The position numbers and the translations under genes are program-made. A DNA stretch of 64,000 nt, from the NCBI GenBank assembly GCA_031372705.1, contig JANMLV010000097.1, positions 1 through 64,000 on the forward strand. Reading direction: 5' to 3'. Source of the stretch: UBA7236 sp031372705. GTDB taxonomy: Bacteria > Bacteroidota > Bacteroidia > Chitinophagales > BACL12. Position 1 is the first letter of the stretch, and the number at the start of each line of letters is the position of its first letter. The notes under the pieces were generated by a model that saw only the letters and a program-made list of their open reading frames with translations, was not told where the DNA came from and ran no database searches. Below, in pieces: positions 63,462 through 64,000 of this stretch.

Positions 63462-63498
63462 AATGTTGTAGTAACTATTTTAAATCTGATTATTAAAT

Positions 63499-64000
63499 TT
63501 ATTGAATCACACTAATTTTTAACGTGTTGGTTCTTGCCATTTCTTTTACAGGCATGGTACCTAAATTTATTACCACATCATCTTTTTTAAGATAGCCGAT
63601 TTCTGCGAGGTGTTGTTGTACTTCTTTAAAGGTATTATTAGTGCCGCGCATACCGTCGTAATAAAATGCTTCAACGCCCCACAATAAATTTAGAATATTT
63701 ACTACTTCGGGATTATTGGTGAATACATAAATTTTTGCTTTCGGTCGACAACTGGAAACCATAAATGCGGTGTAACCTGTTTTTGTCATTCCCATTATTG
63801 CGGCAGCGTGAACTTCGCCTGCAATATTGCATGCATTAAAACAAATGGCATCGCTTAAATATGTTTTCGAATTTTTATCAGGTTGGTGGCGACGGTTGTA
63901 AACTATTTCTTCTTTTTCGGCTTGTTCAACAATGCGCACCATGGTGCTGATAACTTTTACGGGATATTTTCCGGCTGCAGTTTCGGCACTAAGCATTACG
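63499..64000 (-). CDS. pyk: Pyruvate kinase, C-terminal part (runs off the window)
   Basis: The last 167 residues of pyruvate kinase: SAETAAGKYPVKVISTMVRI is the end of the catalytic barrel's last conserved block, then the C-terminal regulatory domain (HAAAIMGMTKTGYTAFMVSS, VINLGTMPVKEMARTNTLKI). The frame is open to the right edge, so the true start lies beyond 64000; the ATG at 63996 is internal. Converts PEP and ADP to pyruvate and ATP. Confidence 0.93.
   Translation of the reverse strand, partial: VMLSAETAAGKYPVKVISTMVRIVEQAEKEEIVYNRRHQPDKNSKTYLSDAICFNACNIAGEVHAAAIMGMTKTGYTAFMVSSCRPKAKIYVFTNNPEVVNILNLLWGVEAFYYDGMRGTNNTFKEVQQHLAEIGYLKKDDVVINLGTMPVKEMARTNTLKISVIQ

Overview
This window is chromosomal DNA from a member of the Bacteroidota. 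The evidence is: AT-rich sequence; start sites preceded by the Bacteroidota promoter signature TAnnTTTG (sometimes with an upstream TTG) and little Shine-Dalgarno; gliding/type IX secretion genes (gldB, gldD, a PorP/SprF gene); secreted proteins with type A and type B T9SS sorting domains; and a MurF-Alr fusion. The order within the phylum cannot be fixed from the sequence. No rRNA, tRNA, CRISPR array, prophage or recognisable transposase was found.

Layout. 1-3.5 kb: the C-terminal half of carbamoyl-phosphate synthase large subunit (5' end missing or split), a heptamer repeat array, and small envelope or unknown proteins. 3.5-16 kb: a DUF4382 lipoprotein, fumC, a pyrH-frr pair, an octamer-repeat element, a fatty acid hydroxylase family membrane protein, a TSUP transporter/rhodanese pair, two tandem POT peptide transporters, trmB, a TrpF-like pseudoenzyme and an alkyltransferase-like protein. 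15.3-18.2 kb: a tandem repeat array, then a possible lysine attenuator (19-codon basic peptide plus terminator) ahead of lysA. 18-30 kb: a 1153-residue TolB-like/Omp85-like protein, an EamA transporter, yicC-gmk-apaG, gldB, a beta-barrel, nadE and an unknown membrane-anchored propeller protein. 30-38 kb: an HU-TPR-small basic protein-RNase G operon, divergent mutY-ssb-gldD, a second octamer element, recG and a second HU. 38-46 kb: a run of minus-strand genes secA, deoC, SPOR protein, M20 hydrolase, ABC exporter. 46-64 kb: murF-alr, a large type B T9SS cargo overlapping its PorP/SprF partner, a PAS histidine kinase, a second EamA transporter, radC, rpsT, ligA, two type A T9SS cargo genes flanking a pterin dehydratase, and the 3' end of pyruvate kinase at the right edge.

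Most genes are housekeeping. Several belong together: gldB, gldD, PorP/SprF and three sorting-domain proteins form part of the type IX secretion/surface apparatus; pyrH-frr, HU-TPR-RNase G, yicC-gmk and mutY-ssb are compact expression or replication units. The least explained features are (1) four intergenic repeat clusters of 7- or 8-bp units that each begin at, or within about 10 bp of, a stop codon, two of them framed by inverted repeats like miniature elements; (2) the possible lysA attenuator; (3) a promoter and terminator that overlap just before the nadE start codon; and (4) recurrent promoter-to-start spacings of 3-7 bp that suggest leaderless mRNAs.
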